Assembly: GCA_024734495.1 (NCBI GenBank)
Contig: JALMQS010000187.1
Coordinates: forward strand, 8,481,055 to 8,545,054
Direction of reading: 5' to 3'
Length of the DNA stretch: 64,000 bases
From: Forficula auricularia
Lineage: Eukaryota > Arthropoda > Insecta > Dermaptera > Forficulidae
Shown here in pieces: positions 11,145 through 22,097 of this stretch (within the stretch, counting starts at the first letter, position 1; each line of letters opens with the position of its first letter). The position numbers and the translations under genes were made by a program. The notes under the pieces are model-generated. The model was not told where the DNA came from. It ran no database searches and saw only the letters and a list, made by a program, of their open reading frames with translations.

Positions 11145-12447
11145 TAGTAGAATTCGTTTAACGTGAAAACGCTTAACATGAAAAATTGGTTAACAAAACA
11201 ATAATAATGCGGCCCCGACTTCTTACATTTTTTAACACAAAAAAAAAATCGCTTAACACGAAAAGATTTCGCTTCGAGGAATGAACAAAATATGCTATTT
11301 TCCAAAAAATCAATAAAATTTTTTGTTTTCATGAATTTTTTTTTTAAATTACATTCATATTTTAAGCTTTGGCAAGTTTTTATTAATATTCTTATTCGTT
11401 TTATTGTTTTTTTTATTAAATGCAACAATATCAGTGACGGTTGATGACTTTTCAACGAGGAGATGCTCTCCAAAAAGTATCCTTCATTTCTTTTAATATT
11501 ATTTTAATTTTCGTTTTTTTTTTTTTTTTTTTTTTTGCAAATTTCGTTATTTTTCAAATTTAACATTAGATTTTTTAAAAATATATTTTATGATCTTCGC
11601 CCCAGATGGATACTGCTATATGTGAGTGAGAGTAGGAGTAGGAAGATTTAATTTCTTACTTTAAACCCCACACTCCCTGAGATGGAAATCGACCATCTCC
11701 ACAATGAATCAGACTGTCCTATAAGAAAATCTTAATTTTCTCCTAATTGTATTGCTATAAGCAAGCTATGACTTGTCTATATAGCACTCTTAGTTATTTC
11801 CGATCTTATCCGACATATTGAGAGTGCCTAGAAATGGATTATTCTCAAGATTCCCGGAATTATCTTTATTTATTCCTTTTTTGAATTATTACTATTTTAA
11901 TAGTTCCTCAGCTAAAACAATTTTTATTCGACTAAAACTCGTCTGAACTTGTCTTTAACATGCTTGAACTGGAAGATACATCAGGGACTTCAAACATTCT
12001 TTCTATCCGCGCCCTTATCGGAAAATCATTCATTATAATTGCCTCTTGAAACTATGCAACAATTTTATTTCATTTCGAGAATCAAAACAAAAAATGTTTT
12101 TTATAGAAATATGTATTTGAATTAACGAATAATAATTTGAATATTTAAAGATCCTCCTGAAATTTAGAAGTCGATATTTATGAAAATACACTAAATGTTT
12201 GAAATTTAAGGGATGCCCGCATCAACAGCATCCATAGACCCCACGCCACTGATACATATGTAATATGTACAAAATGCATAATACATAATTTGAAATGTAG
12301 TGTATCTAATATGATGTACTCTAATAAATGCAATTTTGGTGAGTATAGATTTTTTTTGTATGCAAATCAATATGTTTAACACGAAATTCTTTTTAACACA
12401 AAAAAATATTTCGGTCCCCTTAGTTTCGTGTTAAGCGGTTTTCATTG
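11145..12447. mobile_element. pogo/Tigger-like non-autonomous DNA element
   Basis: The ends are imperfect TIRs rich in TTAACACGAAA-type words. The left starts TAGTAGAATTCGTTTAACG; the right, read inward on the minus strand, starts CAATGAAAACCGCTTAACAC. TA dinucleotides flank both ends (11143-11144 and 12448-12449), as expected for Tc1/mariner-pogo insertion. No transposase motif is visible in the 1.3-kb interior. Part of the interior (11433-12185) is repeated at 60830-62965. The superfamily is inferred from TIR style only. Confidence 0.55.
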
Positions 12448-12669
12448 TAATTTAATTAGCCAAAGAAAACAAAAAATAATTTAGAAAAAAAGAAAATTAA
12501 TATTTTTTCATATACATATTTTAAATTTTTTTAAATTTTTTTCTTTTTCGTATTTTTCTTTTTTCGTTTTTCGATCATCGAAAAATTTGATAAATTTAAT
12601 AAATATAGATAAATATTCAATGAAACTTGTAAATGACACCCAACGACCTCACTTAATCTATGATATTAG

Positions 12670-13119
12670 CAGTGCAGGATTTACGTATAAGCTACACAAG
12701 CTATAGCTTAGGGTCCCCACTTTCTTGGGGGGCCCCCAAATTTTTTTTTCCGAGTGAGCAATTGTCATGTATACTCGAGGGGTGAACCGCGATTGGAATT
12801 AGGTGTACATGTCTTTGGAATTATGTGGAATTATTTGGGAATTCATTAGATAATGCCCCGTCATCTATTGTCTTCTACTTGGAAATGAAAGTGGAAGTGG
12901 AATTAGGTGTACACGATATTAGGTCCCGGTTCACCCCCTCGAGTATACTTAAATTTACTGCTGCTACTATTTCACTATCTATATACTTCTTAATTATATT
13001 TCAGTTTAACCTCTAGGTATCTGAAAATCATATTTGGCACTGACATATAATATCTGGACTTATAAAGGGCCCCAAATTTCAAATAGCTTAGGGCCTTATC
13101 AAGTTTAAATCCGGCCCTG
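12670..13119. mobile_element. hAT-like non-autonomous element with perfect 8-bp TSD
   Basis: The left end is CAGTGCAGGATTTACG; the right end read inward is CAGGGCCGGATTTAAAC. Both are followed inward by related AGCTTAGGG sequence. The flanks are the identical 8-mer GATATTAG at 12662-12669 and 13120-13127. An 8-bp TSD with CAGGG-type TIRs is the hAT pattern. A second element (12776-12941) is nested inside. No transposase is present. Confidence 0.85.
12776..12941. mobile_element. Nested MITE (family M1), 166 bp, 8-bp TSD
   Basis: TIRs read CGAGGGGTGAACCGCG on the left and CGAGGGGGTGAACCGG inward from the right. The flanking octamers are TGTATACT (12768-12775) and AGTATACT (12942-12949), matching at 7 of 8 positions. 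A second copy in the opposite orientation lies at 62426-62581 with a perfect 8-bp TSD. It is inserted inside the hAT element. Confidence 0.85.
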
Positions 13120-13159
13120 GATATTAGCATTTGAAGATAGAATAATTGATCTATTAAAA

Positions 13160-14157
13160 AATAATTTTTATAAAAAAATAAAATAAAACCGACTTCAAAA
13201 AAATTAAATGGATCAAATAAATAATAATAACTTAAAAATAAAATAAAATTCACTAAAAGGTATAAAATAATTATCTTATTTAGTTACAACTAAACAACGA
13301 AATATTAACATGAAATTACTTTTTGAAGTCGGTGCCAAACAAACTATATAAGCGAGCGTACCCGCCAAACGTACTAAGTAAGATCCGTCGTTTTTTTTTT
13401 AATGCAATCGAATGCAAGAAGGGGTGCACCAGTAAAGATGCAGCTCCTATGGATCTCGAAAGACCCTTGCATTACCAAAGAGAAGGGAAAGTTGATTAAG
13501 TAAGAGGGTGTAGACGTAGGTGGCTATGCACTCCGGTTTTGAAGGTTTGAAGATTATAAGTGCTGGGAAAGCTGGAGCCTGGGAGAGAGTTCCAGTTCCT
13601 TGAAGTCATGGGGATATATGTATTGGCGAATGAAGTGGTCCGGCACTTTTCTAATTTGACCTCGAAAGAGTGTTGGGAGTCGGCAAAACGCGTGCTACGT
13701 GCAAAGCATGCTTTGGAGGGGAATTATTGATTTTATCTCATCTCGAAACGTTTGCGGGTTTTAAATGAATGTTTTAAGGTTTTTTTTATAAAAGATTTTA
13801 TTTATTATAATTTCGATTAATTGCTCATAAGAATTGGAGATTTACGTTATTTTGTCATTGATCATATCTTCAGAGCTTGACCAAATTAATGTGGTACCCC
13901 TAAGGTACTCTCTTTCCAATAAAAAAAGATTCTTTCAAATCGGTTCATAAACAAAGAAGTTATGCCTGAACAAACATCAAAAAAGGTCCAATACCAATGA
14001 AAAAAACGGGACCAATCGGAAACTAGACTGAACCCAATGCAAAAAAAATCATCAAAATCGGTTCACAATTGGCGAAGATATGAGATAACATAAACACACA
14101 AAAAAAAATCAGTCGAATAGAGAAAGAACCTCTTCCTTTTTTGAAATCGGTTAAAAA
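13160..14157. mobile_element. Foldback element FB, copy a, interrupted
   Basis: It begins at an AAACCGACTTC terminus and ends at TTTTTTGAAATCGGTTAAAA. The 13160-13390 part matches the left arm of the copies at 58815 and 61037 (GAAGTCGGTGCCAAACAAAC, GCGAGCGTACCCGCCAAACG). The 13735-14157 part matches their distal half (AATCGGTTCATAAACAAAGA, GAGATATGAG). The second palindrome arm is missing and a non-LTR fragment sits in its place. Confidence 0.85.
13496..13727 (-). pseudogene. Non-LTR retrotransposon C-terminal end (family J), inserted in FB copy a
   Basis: About 77 in-frame minus-strand codons end at the TAA at 13496-13498. They contain CFARSTRFADSQHSFEV, TSFANTYIPMTSRNWNSL and FPSTYNLQTFKTGVHSHL. 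The same order (ARxTR..., FAxSFIPMTSRxWNSL..., FPATYNLxxFKT) occurs at 35520-36360, so this is the last part of the same RT protein family. Its 3' UTR runs down to a poly-A tail (T run at about 13391-13401). Only the last ~340 bp of the element were inserted or kept. A true 5' truncation is the simplest reading. Confidence 0.85.
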
Positions 14158-14789
14158 TAGAGTAAATCGAATTTCTTTTTTCGTTTTATTTGGTTTATAT
14201 ATAGGAATATATTTTCCTTCTCGAATAGAAAAAAAATCGATAACTAATCTTAGTAGTTCATATTTCTTTCTTCTCTGAGTGAAGACTTTTAAAGAACTTA
14301 AAATAGAACAACTGAAATCCATTGCTTCCTATTATTTCCCAAACACTCTTGTGAATTAAAACCAGGATAGAAAACGCCTTTAAAAACAATGTTTTAAATA
14401 CACGGTGTTGAATGAAAGTTTCCAATTTGCCCAAGCAGAACTGATGACTGGGTAGGCAAAATGAAAATTGAAGCCACCAAAGGGGAGTCAACATCTTCCG
14501 ACAAAAATCCACCGTATTGGTATGGAATAAATAGAGAGACATCCTACGGATATCCGGCCTCATCATATTCTCTGTTTTAAAATAATTAACGATGGATTAA
14601 TGGATATCAGTTATTACAGCAAAAGGCATTAGATAATAATTGTGAACACTTTAAAATTTGATGAATAAAGAAGTAAAGAAAGGAATATTAAAATATTTGT
14701 TCTTTAAAAGGATCCAGAAAGTAGGCCATTATCTTTTGAAAATAATAAGTTAATTTTTACTACTTTTTAATTCAAAACAGAAATGGGGG
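14158..14789. other. No recognisable feature
   Basis: Short minus-strand frames (about 100 codons) exist, but they are Phe/Leu/Lys-rich with no motif and look like chance frames in AT-rich DNA. Confidence 0.4.
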
Positions 14790-16140
14790 AATTCCATGAC
14801 AAATCGGATGGTTTGAAAAATTTTAATTTTTAATTTCCTTCATTTTTTTAACATTTTTATGTACCCATCAAAAAACTCTTCCTATTAAATTTTAAAAATC
14901 TTTTGATCACCGGTTTAAAAGATATCGAATTTCTGTTTTTCGCTCATAACTTCTTCAAAAATGATCCAAATTCAATTTTTTTTTTTTTTTTTTTTTTACA
15001 TACTTTTTAGAAAAAAATAACAAAACAATTATTTAAACTGTTTTTAAATGAGATTTTTGAGTTTGAAAATTTTAATCTTGTTTTTGAAACTATATGTAAA
15101 CTTCGATTTTTTTTGATAATTTTTTATTTTAAACTTTTATTCATTCTACAAATTTTAACACCCGGTTGATAGTGGTCCTATGATAATTATTATATTTTTC
15201 AATTTTTGATTTTTGATTTTCTTTCAACAAACTAAAATACTAATTATTTATTTTAAACGCCTGTTAACGATAAAAATCAAATCAAAATAACTAAAAAAAG
15301 TACTGAAATAAAGTACTAATGTTTGTGGGCCGATATGTACCAAAAACTAATCAGCGCTTCATTTTGTTAAAAGAATGCTAGGTTTTCAATTTCATTTCAA
15401 TCGGTGCAACGGTGTGGAAAAAATCGTGGGCCAAAAAAACGATAACATACATACATACATACATACATCCGCACGCACTAAATGAAAAAATCGCACTTTT
15501 TGGCCTCTCGACGAGACCCCTTGTAATTTTTGGCAAAACCGTCACGTGCTAAAATTCAACCTAATTGAATACTACAATTTGTGACTTTAATTGAATCCAT
15601 GGGTTCCGTAGTCTTTACCTGAGGACCCTTTGAAGCCACGCTTGCCCCGAGAGCGATTACAATACTTTACCCATGCTTTGCATTGGATAAAGTAAAAAGT
15701 GAACTTAATAACAAAAAGTCGTTTTAATAATGGTTAATAACGAATAAAATTTTTTCAAAATTTTCAAAAATTATCATAGGACCACTATAACCCGGTCTTA
15801 AAATTTGTAGAATGCATAGAAGTTTAAAATTAAAAATTATCAAAAAATCGAAGAGTAAAATTTTAAAACTCAAAAATCGCATATAAAAACACTTTAAATA
15901 TTTTTTTGTATTTTTTTCTAAAAAGTATGTAAAAAAACAAAAATTTCAAAAAAAATTTTGAATTTCGACCATTTTTGAAGAAATGATGAGCGAAAAAGCG
16001 AAATTCGATATCTTTTTAAGCCGGTGCTCAAAATTTTTTCAAAATTTACCAGGAAAACTTTTTTGATGGGTACTAAAAAATGTCAAAAAATAAAGGAAAT
16101 CAAAAATTAAAATTTTTCAAACAGTCCCATTTCGCGTTGA
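14790..16140. repeat. 1.35-kb foldback element
   Basis: Left arm 14790-15200 and right arm 15750-16140 are reverse complements with many indels. Paired landmarks are ATAGTGGTCCTATGATAATT (about 15170) with its complement AATTATCATAGGACCACTAT (about 15770), and CATACTTTTTAGAAAAAAAT with its partner near 15920. The 550-bp loop contains a (CATA)n tract near 15448-15470 and a GC-richer stretch at 15500-15670. No coding sequence recognised. Confidence 0.7.
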
Positions 16141-17389
16141 ATGACTCATATACTATATATTATTAAAAAATTGTTAATTGTTTTTATAAATATAAATAAA
16201 TACAATTTTATATCAAAACTCTCTTAAAACTTTTATTCAAAACCCAAAGGTTTCGGGAGAATTTCTCTCATTATCAATGGAATTTTTAAAAAAGAAAAAA
16301 GATGACTCCTATTGCCGAGGTTGCAGATATGTCCATGTCCATGGATTTAACTTTTCCTTAGACTGTACGTGAAAGGAATAGACCTAAAGATTTGAATTTA
16401 TTTTCTTTTATTTATTATTATTATTATTTTTTGAGTAAAATTAATTTATCTTAAGATTTAATTTTACCAATTAAAACTATTATAGTAATTTACACACACT
16501 TCCCACCACACACACACACACACACACGAGTACTCAATGGGCAAAATGGGCTATAGTTCCAGAAGGCCATTAAAAAAAAAAAAAATAGTAGTAATGGTAA
16601 AAAATAATAATTTTGGAATTCAATCGATTCTTAAGAATGAGTTTTAATCCCATTAAGAATTTGTTTTTCATTATATAGATTTATATTTGAAAATGCAAGA
16701 GATTCCGTCTTTATTCATGGCATTTCACCTTCTCCTGCTGGAGCTCTTTACATGCAAAATATAACATAAACAAAATAAAAAAAAAAAAAAAAAAAAAACT
16801 GAAAGTAATGACCAAGTGGAGTAAAGTAAATCGTTTCGTGGTCACGAGATGTCTAAAAGGAAAAATGACCAGAGATAACCAAGTTACTTTTAGAGGTAGA
16901 AATCATGGATTTAAGTTGTTAGTAGTAAATTTTAGAATTATCTTCAATTAAATTCTAAATTTTGAGCAACATGTCCAGTTAGTTAATATTAATGTAGGTT
17001 TGCATTCATTTGTAGGATCTGGGATTGATTTGTGGAACAGTTTGTCTATTACTACTTGAGATTATAGTTCTCTGCCCCTTATGATTAAATCTATTATAAA
17101 TTTTGTCAAATCCTAATGTCCTAGAGTTGTACAAAATGTTATTTAGTTCTCACAAGCAGAGATTAGATGAGGTAGAGAGAGGTCATACCATCATTGTTAA
17201 GATTTTGACCAGGTTTCCTTTAACAACTTAGGGCAAATGCTGGGGTGGCTAATCCGTCGTTTGCTCCTGGTATCGAATTTTTAAATTACTTTTTGTCTTT
17301 TGATGGAAATTTTCTTTACTTAATTATTATTTGTTGATTTGTTGTATTTAAATAGTATTGATGTTTCGTTGTCCTAGCCATCGAGGACT
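16141..17389. other. Mostly unassigned; (CA)n and poly-A tracts
   Basis: A (CA)n run lies at about 16506-16527 and a 23-A run at about 16776-16798. At 17010-17045 the + frame reads GLHSFVGSGIDLWNSL, faintly like the IDLWNSLP motif of non-LTR C-termini, but stops follow at once. Confidence 0.4.
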
Positions 17390-17690
17390 TGTTTGTATAG
17401 GCGCCGACTACGCGGGGACTTCGGAGCTCGAGCCCCCACCCGGAAAAATCTCAGGGGACTCTGCCCCCACAGAGAAAAATCTGAGGAGGTTCTGCCTCAA
17501 CACAAACATATTTACTAACAAAAAATATACTCATTTTGAAATATTTTTAAATACTCTTAATTGTATTAATAAATTTTGAAAAATTACTTTTCACTAAGTT
17601 CATGATATGTATTTTTGAAAAGGTAGAAATACTTTTTAAGCCCCCACACGAATATCCAAAAGTAGGAGCGTATGCTTGTTTGTGTCTCTA
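17390..17690. mobile_element. Possible small DNA element with GC-rich ends
   Basis: The left edge ATAGGCGCCGACTACGCGGG and the right edge (AGCCCCCACACG ... GGAGCGTATGC) have TIR-like character. The left end contains a CTCGAGCCCCC patch, and the ends differ sharply from the AT-rich interior. No TSD found, and no second copy in the window. Confidence 0.3.
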
Positions 17691-18327
17691 AGCAGGTTGA
17701 GGAATAAAGATTTATTTATCTACTGGGTCCAAATAAATACAATGCAAAACCACTAAACGATCATTACAAGAACGTTTCTGGGATTTATAAACTGGTTAAA
17801 AAACTGAACAACCAAAAAATGTATAATGAAGCGAGTTAACGCCCGTCTTCTCTATCATTATGAAACTGATATCATCAAAGAAAAATATTACTTAATATTA
17901 TTTCGGGTTTTTAATAGAGCTTATGGCTCATTGCCTTGTGCATTCTGAAGTTACCTAACTAACATTTAAAGTGATGCAAAGGTCAGTTTTACTCATTATA
18001 GTTTGTTGTGAAGCGCTTTCAATATATTATCAGTGTGGGAAATTACTGATAGTATTGAATTGGTTGACTAACCATTATTAAATGCAGCATGACCGCCTCT
18101 GGTTAATCTTGCTGTCAACTTCCTTCTAGATTGCAGCCATTTTCAGAGATAACTAACTATAGTTAGTTGCACATATATATGACTGTTATTTGATTGTGAT
18201 AACAGTCAAAGATATCCGGGTGTTTGAATGGAGGTGAACAATTCAAGTCTATTATCTATCAAGAGGAAAATAAACTCTGTGAATCATAGTACGTATTCAA
18301 AAAGCTTATGAAAACGTTAAAAATATT
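17691..18327. other. No recognisable feature
   Basis: AT-rich sequence without motif or repeat partner. Confidence 0.4.
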
Positions 18328-18388
18328 GAGTGGATATTGATGAGGCAGTCCAAAAAAAGAAGATAATTTATATTAACTTTTTATTCAT

Positions 18389-18427
18389 AAACCGACGTTT
18401 CGGAGGCTATTCCCTCCTTCAGGGTTT
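18389..18427 (-). ncRNA. Hammerhead-like core with a 3-nt deletion
   Basis: Same sequence as the 18631 copy on the other strand, but the first core box reads CUGAAGGAGG instead of CUGAAGAAGGAGG. Three bases of the catalytic box or stem junction are missing. Stem I AAACC/GGUUU and GAAACGUC are intact. Probably inactive. Confidence 0.5.
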
Positions 18428-18630
18428 TGAAAAGTCATCGAAGGGAATCCAATGCGACATTCCCTCTGTCACCTCTTTCAGTGGCAGTAACAATAATATA
18501 TTGTATTTCATTCTCAGCAGAATTATAGTGTAGTAGTCTGCTGAGAATGAAATACAATATATTATTGTTACTGCCACTGAAAGAGGAGACAGAGGGGAAT
18601 GTCGCATTGGATTCCTTCATTGACTTTTCA

Positions 18631-18672
18631 AAACCCTGAAGAAGGAGGGAATAGCCTCCGAAACGTCGGTTT
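18631..18672 (+). ncRNA. Candidate type I hammerhead ribozyme (family A)
   Basis: AAACC (18631-18635), CUGAAGA (18636-18642), an extra A, GGAGG (18644-18648), loop GAAUAG, CCUCC (18655-18659), GAAAC, GUC ending at 18667, then GGUUU (18668-18672). All of stem I (5 bp) and stem II (5 bp) are perfectly paired. Cleavage would fall after 18667. Stem III is again a self-complementary ACGU. Confidence 0.65.
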
Positions 18673-18978
18673 ATGAATAAAAAGTTAATATAAATTATCT
18701 TCTTCCTTTTTTGGGCTGCCTCATCAATATCCACTTAATTTCACTTATCAGCCCGTCTCCAAAAATTACTTCAATCTTGTTAAAAATATTGACACAAATT
18801 TACAAAATCTATTACTGAAGATTTCCTATCCTTGGGCCGGTTTGTCAACCTCCAGATAACAACTGCCAACTAAATAAGCTTACAGAACTAGTCAAGGTAA
18901 AATCGCCCCAATCTGAGATCTATTTTGATTCTAACTTTCCCAGAATTATCTGAGCTTCTCTCAACCCATATGTAAATA

Positions 18979-19232
18979 CATTGGCGTAGTTAGGAAGTTT
19001 TCCTAGGGGGGCAGCCGACTAGCTGATTACCACCAGAGGTTTCAATTTCGGTAATCCAATTAGAGATCAACTAACTTTTTAGTAGAATGGACAAATTTTG
19101 GAATTAACGAAATAATTTAATGAGAAATACATAAGTGATGCCTCGTAATAATGGAGTTTCGCTTTTTCTAGAGGGAGAATGAATTTTGTAGGAGGGACAC
19201 TGCCCCCCTTGACCCCCTCAACTACACCCATG
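18979..19232. mobile_element. hAT-like MITE (family H1), copy 2
   Basis: Ends CATTGGCGTAGTTAGG and, read inward from the right, CATGGGTGTAGTTGAGG. Flanking octamers are TGTAAATA (18971-18978) and TGTAGAAA (19233-19240), 6 of 8 identical. The interior matches 9859-10097 and 50907-51149. Confidence 0.8.
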
Positions 19233-19240
19233 TGTAGAAA

Positions 19241-20193
19241 GTAAAGAGAAAAATTAAAATACTTTGGTTTGATTGATTTCCACTATATCTATCAGTGCTT
19301 CACTTTATAGATTTAAACCTTGAGTTCATCCTGGATTTGTTCCACAGAGAACTGAATTTAGAGTAAGTACTCTTTACAAGTTTACACTATTCCATTCAAT
19401 AAAATGAAAGTAAATTCTCGTAATAACAAACATAAAACGTTATAAGCCTAAGCTTCGAATTTTACAAGGTGAATATTTTAGCCTTTTACTTTTTAACAAT
19501 AATGGTAAATAAAATTGGATAGCTAATCTCTTCGTTCTTTTAACTAAATTGAAGTAGACAGTATGCTTATTTAATGAAAAATAGGTAACTAAGATAAATC
19601 ATGGGATGATTAGCATTTTATATTAATCTATTCTACTTAATAAAAAAACTTCGCATTGGATAAAGTAAAAAAATAATCGATGTTTTTTAATTAAAAATAT
19701 ACCTGGATAGCAAAATATATCAAAATAATTTTAAATTTATAAATAACATAGAGTATATAAAAATGAATTTAAGATTTAAAATATTTTAAAAATAAAAAAC
19801 TAAATTTAAAATTATAATATATAGTGGTATGGTTTTTAGAAATTTTTACCATAATCAAAGATGGCTAGTTTTACTTCATTTTGTAAAATTAAGTCAACTT
19901 CCAGTTTCATATACAATACCTTTTTGCTTTTTATAGTAGACACATGTTTGAATTTATTTTTCAACCCCTTGGAATATTAATTTTTAGAAATGCCTTCTTA
20001 GTGAGTATATTTACTTCAATGTGAACTCATTTTTTACATCTTTTTAACCCCTTAGGAGTGGAATTTTTTATAAATCCCCTCTTAGTCATTGGTTACGTCA
20101 TGAATAAAAAGCCTATACTGCCTACTATTAGAAAAATAGAATTAATCTGTAGCATGATGAGTCAATCGGTTTAAGTTCTTTTTATTTACAAGT
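19241..20193. other. No recognisable feature
   Basis: AT-rich. GCATTGGATAAAGTAAAAA near 19650 also occurs near 15680, so part is repetitive. No gene seen. Confidence 0.4.
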
Positions 20194-20204
20194 AACCTTT
20201 GTAT

Positions 20205-20416
20205 GAGGAGTCGGGCTAGCCGAGCTGGCTAACGCGCTGGCCCCGCTTCAGCATAGATAATGACGATGTTTAAGCGGAGGCCGGGGCTCGATCCTGGTTA
20301 GCATATAAAATTTCTGTCGGCTAAAACTCGGCTCCCTCACTAACCCTACTAATACTTTACTGATGTGCTGTCTAAATGGGCTTTGTTCCCAGTGACAATA
20401 AATAAATTAAAAAAAA
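20205..20416 (+). mobile_element. Complete tRNA-derived SINE
   Basis: A 212-bp unit with an RNA polymerase III A box TAGCCGAGCTGG (20217-20228) and B-box-like GGCTCGATCC (20285-20294), an unrelated body, the tail motif TAAATGGGCTTTGTTCCC and a terminal poly-A. The identical 11-mer AACCTTTGTAT flanks it at 20194-20204 and 20417-20427, the mark of LINE-driven target-primed insertion. Tail fragments of the same family occur at 8119-8185 and perhaps 2300-2350. Confidence 0.9.
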
Positions 20417-20562
20417 AACCTTTGTATAACGTGTTATTTTTATAACATTGTTTCAATATAACTCAATTTACAATTTTTGCGAAATTCCTGAACAATTTTG
20501 ATTTTTATAGGGCATTTTTTGTATTACGCATTTTAGCCCCTGGTAGTACACTTGATGTAGAA

Positions 20563-21437
20563 CAGTGGTTCCCAACATTTTGTGTCCCATCTCCCCTTTC
20601 TGGAGGTTGACTAACACCTATCGCTCCCCCATTTCATTTTCAGTGTATGCCTAATTTTAATTTTAAGTAAAGTGAAAATAATAAAGCAGTTTTATTATTA
20701 TAAACAATTTTATTACTGTAAATAAAAACAACCAAAGCAGTTTTAATCGGTCACTCTTGAATAAAATAGAAAAAAATTAAAATGTACATTTTTTACAGAT
20801 TTTTTTTAAGAAAAAAGAAGTGAAATAATTAACTAAGAGCATTGAACATTTAAAAAACAGGAGTACATGTTTTCATTTTTAAATTGGAATCTGGAAAAAT
20901 TAAGAAAGTTGACAGTTAAAATTTGAAAAAATAAATGAAAGTTTGAAAACTTGGTTATTGTTTTATTTTACCTTTTCAATGGTTGCCTTGTGCTTGGTGG
21001 ATTTCAGTTAAAGCTTGAGTATCCGACTTTATGTTCGTCAAGTTCAGGCGCAAGTCTCCTTTGAGGCAAATGTCCAACTTATTTCTTTGTTTTGTGAGGA
21101 TCTGGACTAAATCCTTTTTCAACTAAATATGTTGACGGGAACGAGATGAGAAGTGGTTCAGTTTTTCTCCACAGTTGTGAATAATAATCCATAATGTCCA
21201 TAAGCTTCACCCAGGCTAACTCGTAACCGCTCTGCTTGAAAATGATTTTCGCCTCACAGTCATACTTCTAGAGCCAGTGACTCGTGCTATACGGTAACTT
21301 CTATTGTACAGGTTCTACTGTACAGTACTATTTTAATTTTCCCCTTTTGAATACTCATTGCCCCCCATTTATTTATTGACCCCTGATAACCCAAATCGCC
21401 CACTTGGGGGCGATCGCCACCTGGTTGGGAACTACTG
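20563..21437. mobile_element. hAT transposon, internally deleted, with transposase remnant
   Basis: TIRs are CAGTGGTTCCCAACATTTTG on the left and CAGTAGTTCCCAACCAGGTG inward from the right. Flanking octamers ATGTAGAA and ATCTAGAT match at 6 of 8 positions. This terminus is typical of the hAT group that includes ZBED5/Zaphod-like transposases, in agreement with the coding remnant inside. Confidence 0.85.
20976..21270 (-). pseudogene. hAT transposase, C-terminal dimerisation region (ZBED5/Zaphod-like)
   Basis: From about 21270 down, the minus strand reads ELAWVKLMDIMDYYSQLWRK and then FPSTYLVEKGF. After a one-base shift near 21120 it continues TKQRNKLDI, GDLRLNLTNI and a terminal HQAQGNH with stop at 20976-20978. 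The order (sfPttYLvEkGFS, L.tK.RN.Ldi...GDLRL.Lt.i.P, H..H) is the C-terminal hAT dimerisation domain of the ZBED5-like group. That domain normally holds the transposase dimer together and contributes to the active core. The DNA-binding BED finger and most of the catalytic core are deleted. One frameshift makes it a pseudogene. Confidence 0.85.
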
Positions 21438-21483
21438 ATCTAGATTGTTTTCTAGATATCAGGGTATCTTTTAGACATATAAA

Positions 21484-22097
21484 TGTCAATATTCCATGAG
21501 TACATTAATCTTATCATTATTTGGAAATCAAATTGAAATTGAATTTGTAAAATTGATTATCAAGTTTCAAAATTTTCATAGACTTAAGTGCATCTTAAAG
21601 ACAATAATAGCTGGATAAAGAAATCTTCTAGAGCGAGTGTGGGGACCTTGTACCCCATTTTATATATGTCAAGTTGAGATATTAGCGTTGAACTTTTATG
21701 GAGTATTACCTCCGCGTTATACAAGAGTTACTTGTATAGATAGATCATACAAACACAATTTATTTTATTTTTAATGTTTAATTTAATTTTTAACTATTGA
21801 TTTGTAATACTCATTTACTTTAATCCGATAAAAATAAGGAATAAGTAAAAAAGATATACGAGAATTACGCTCAGAAGCGAATAGGGATTGAATAAAAAGT
21901 TGTTACTATTGCAAACGAGACCAATGCTATGATAACAGCTTCTAAAATATGGATCTACTTTTTTAAAAATTTTAAATAGATTTTCCATTTTTGAAAAGAA
22001 AAATTTTGAAATCTTGATAATCAATTTTACAAATTCAATTTCAATTTGATTTCCAAATAATAAGATTAATATACTCATGGAATATTGACATTTTTAA
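21484..22097. mobile_element. Element with ~95-bp terminal inverted repeats
   Basis: The left arm (about 21484-21580) and right arm (about 21998-22097) are reverse complements with few differences. Shared words are GTCAATATTCCATGAGTA and GGAAATCAAATTGAAATTG. The 400-bp interior has no motif. The minus-strand frame at 21815-22078 is a chance frame through the right arm. TSD not resolved. Confidence 0.7.

Larger units (their letters stand above)
18328..18740. mobile_element. Penelope-type inverted repeat (family A)
   Basis: Two arms of about 205 bp are near-perfect reverse complements meeting near 18535. The outer ends are GTGGATATTGATGAGGCAG and its complement. Each arm holds a hammerhead-like core in divergent orientation. 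The short reading frames across this region are strand shadows of the palindrome. It resembles the paired pseudo-LTR arrangement of Penelope-like elements without any coding sequence. Confidence 0.75.

Noticed and set aside
11126..11473. 115-codon minus frame
   Set aside because: Runs through the TIR of a pogo-like element. Lys/Phe-rich with no transposase motif.
15448..15470. (CATA)n tract as a regulatory site
   Set aside because: A plain microsatellite inside a foldback loop.
18330..18734. Three overlapping short frames on both strands
   Set aside because: They are the same sequence read twice through a palindrome.
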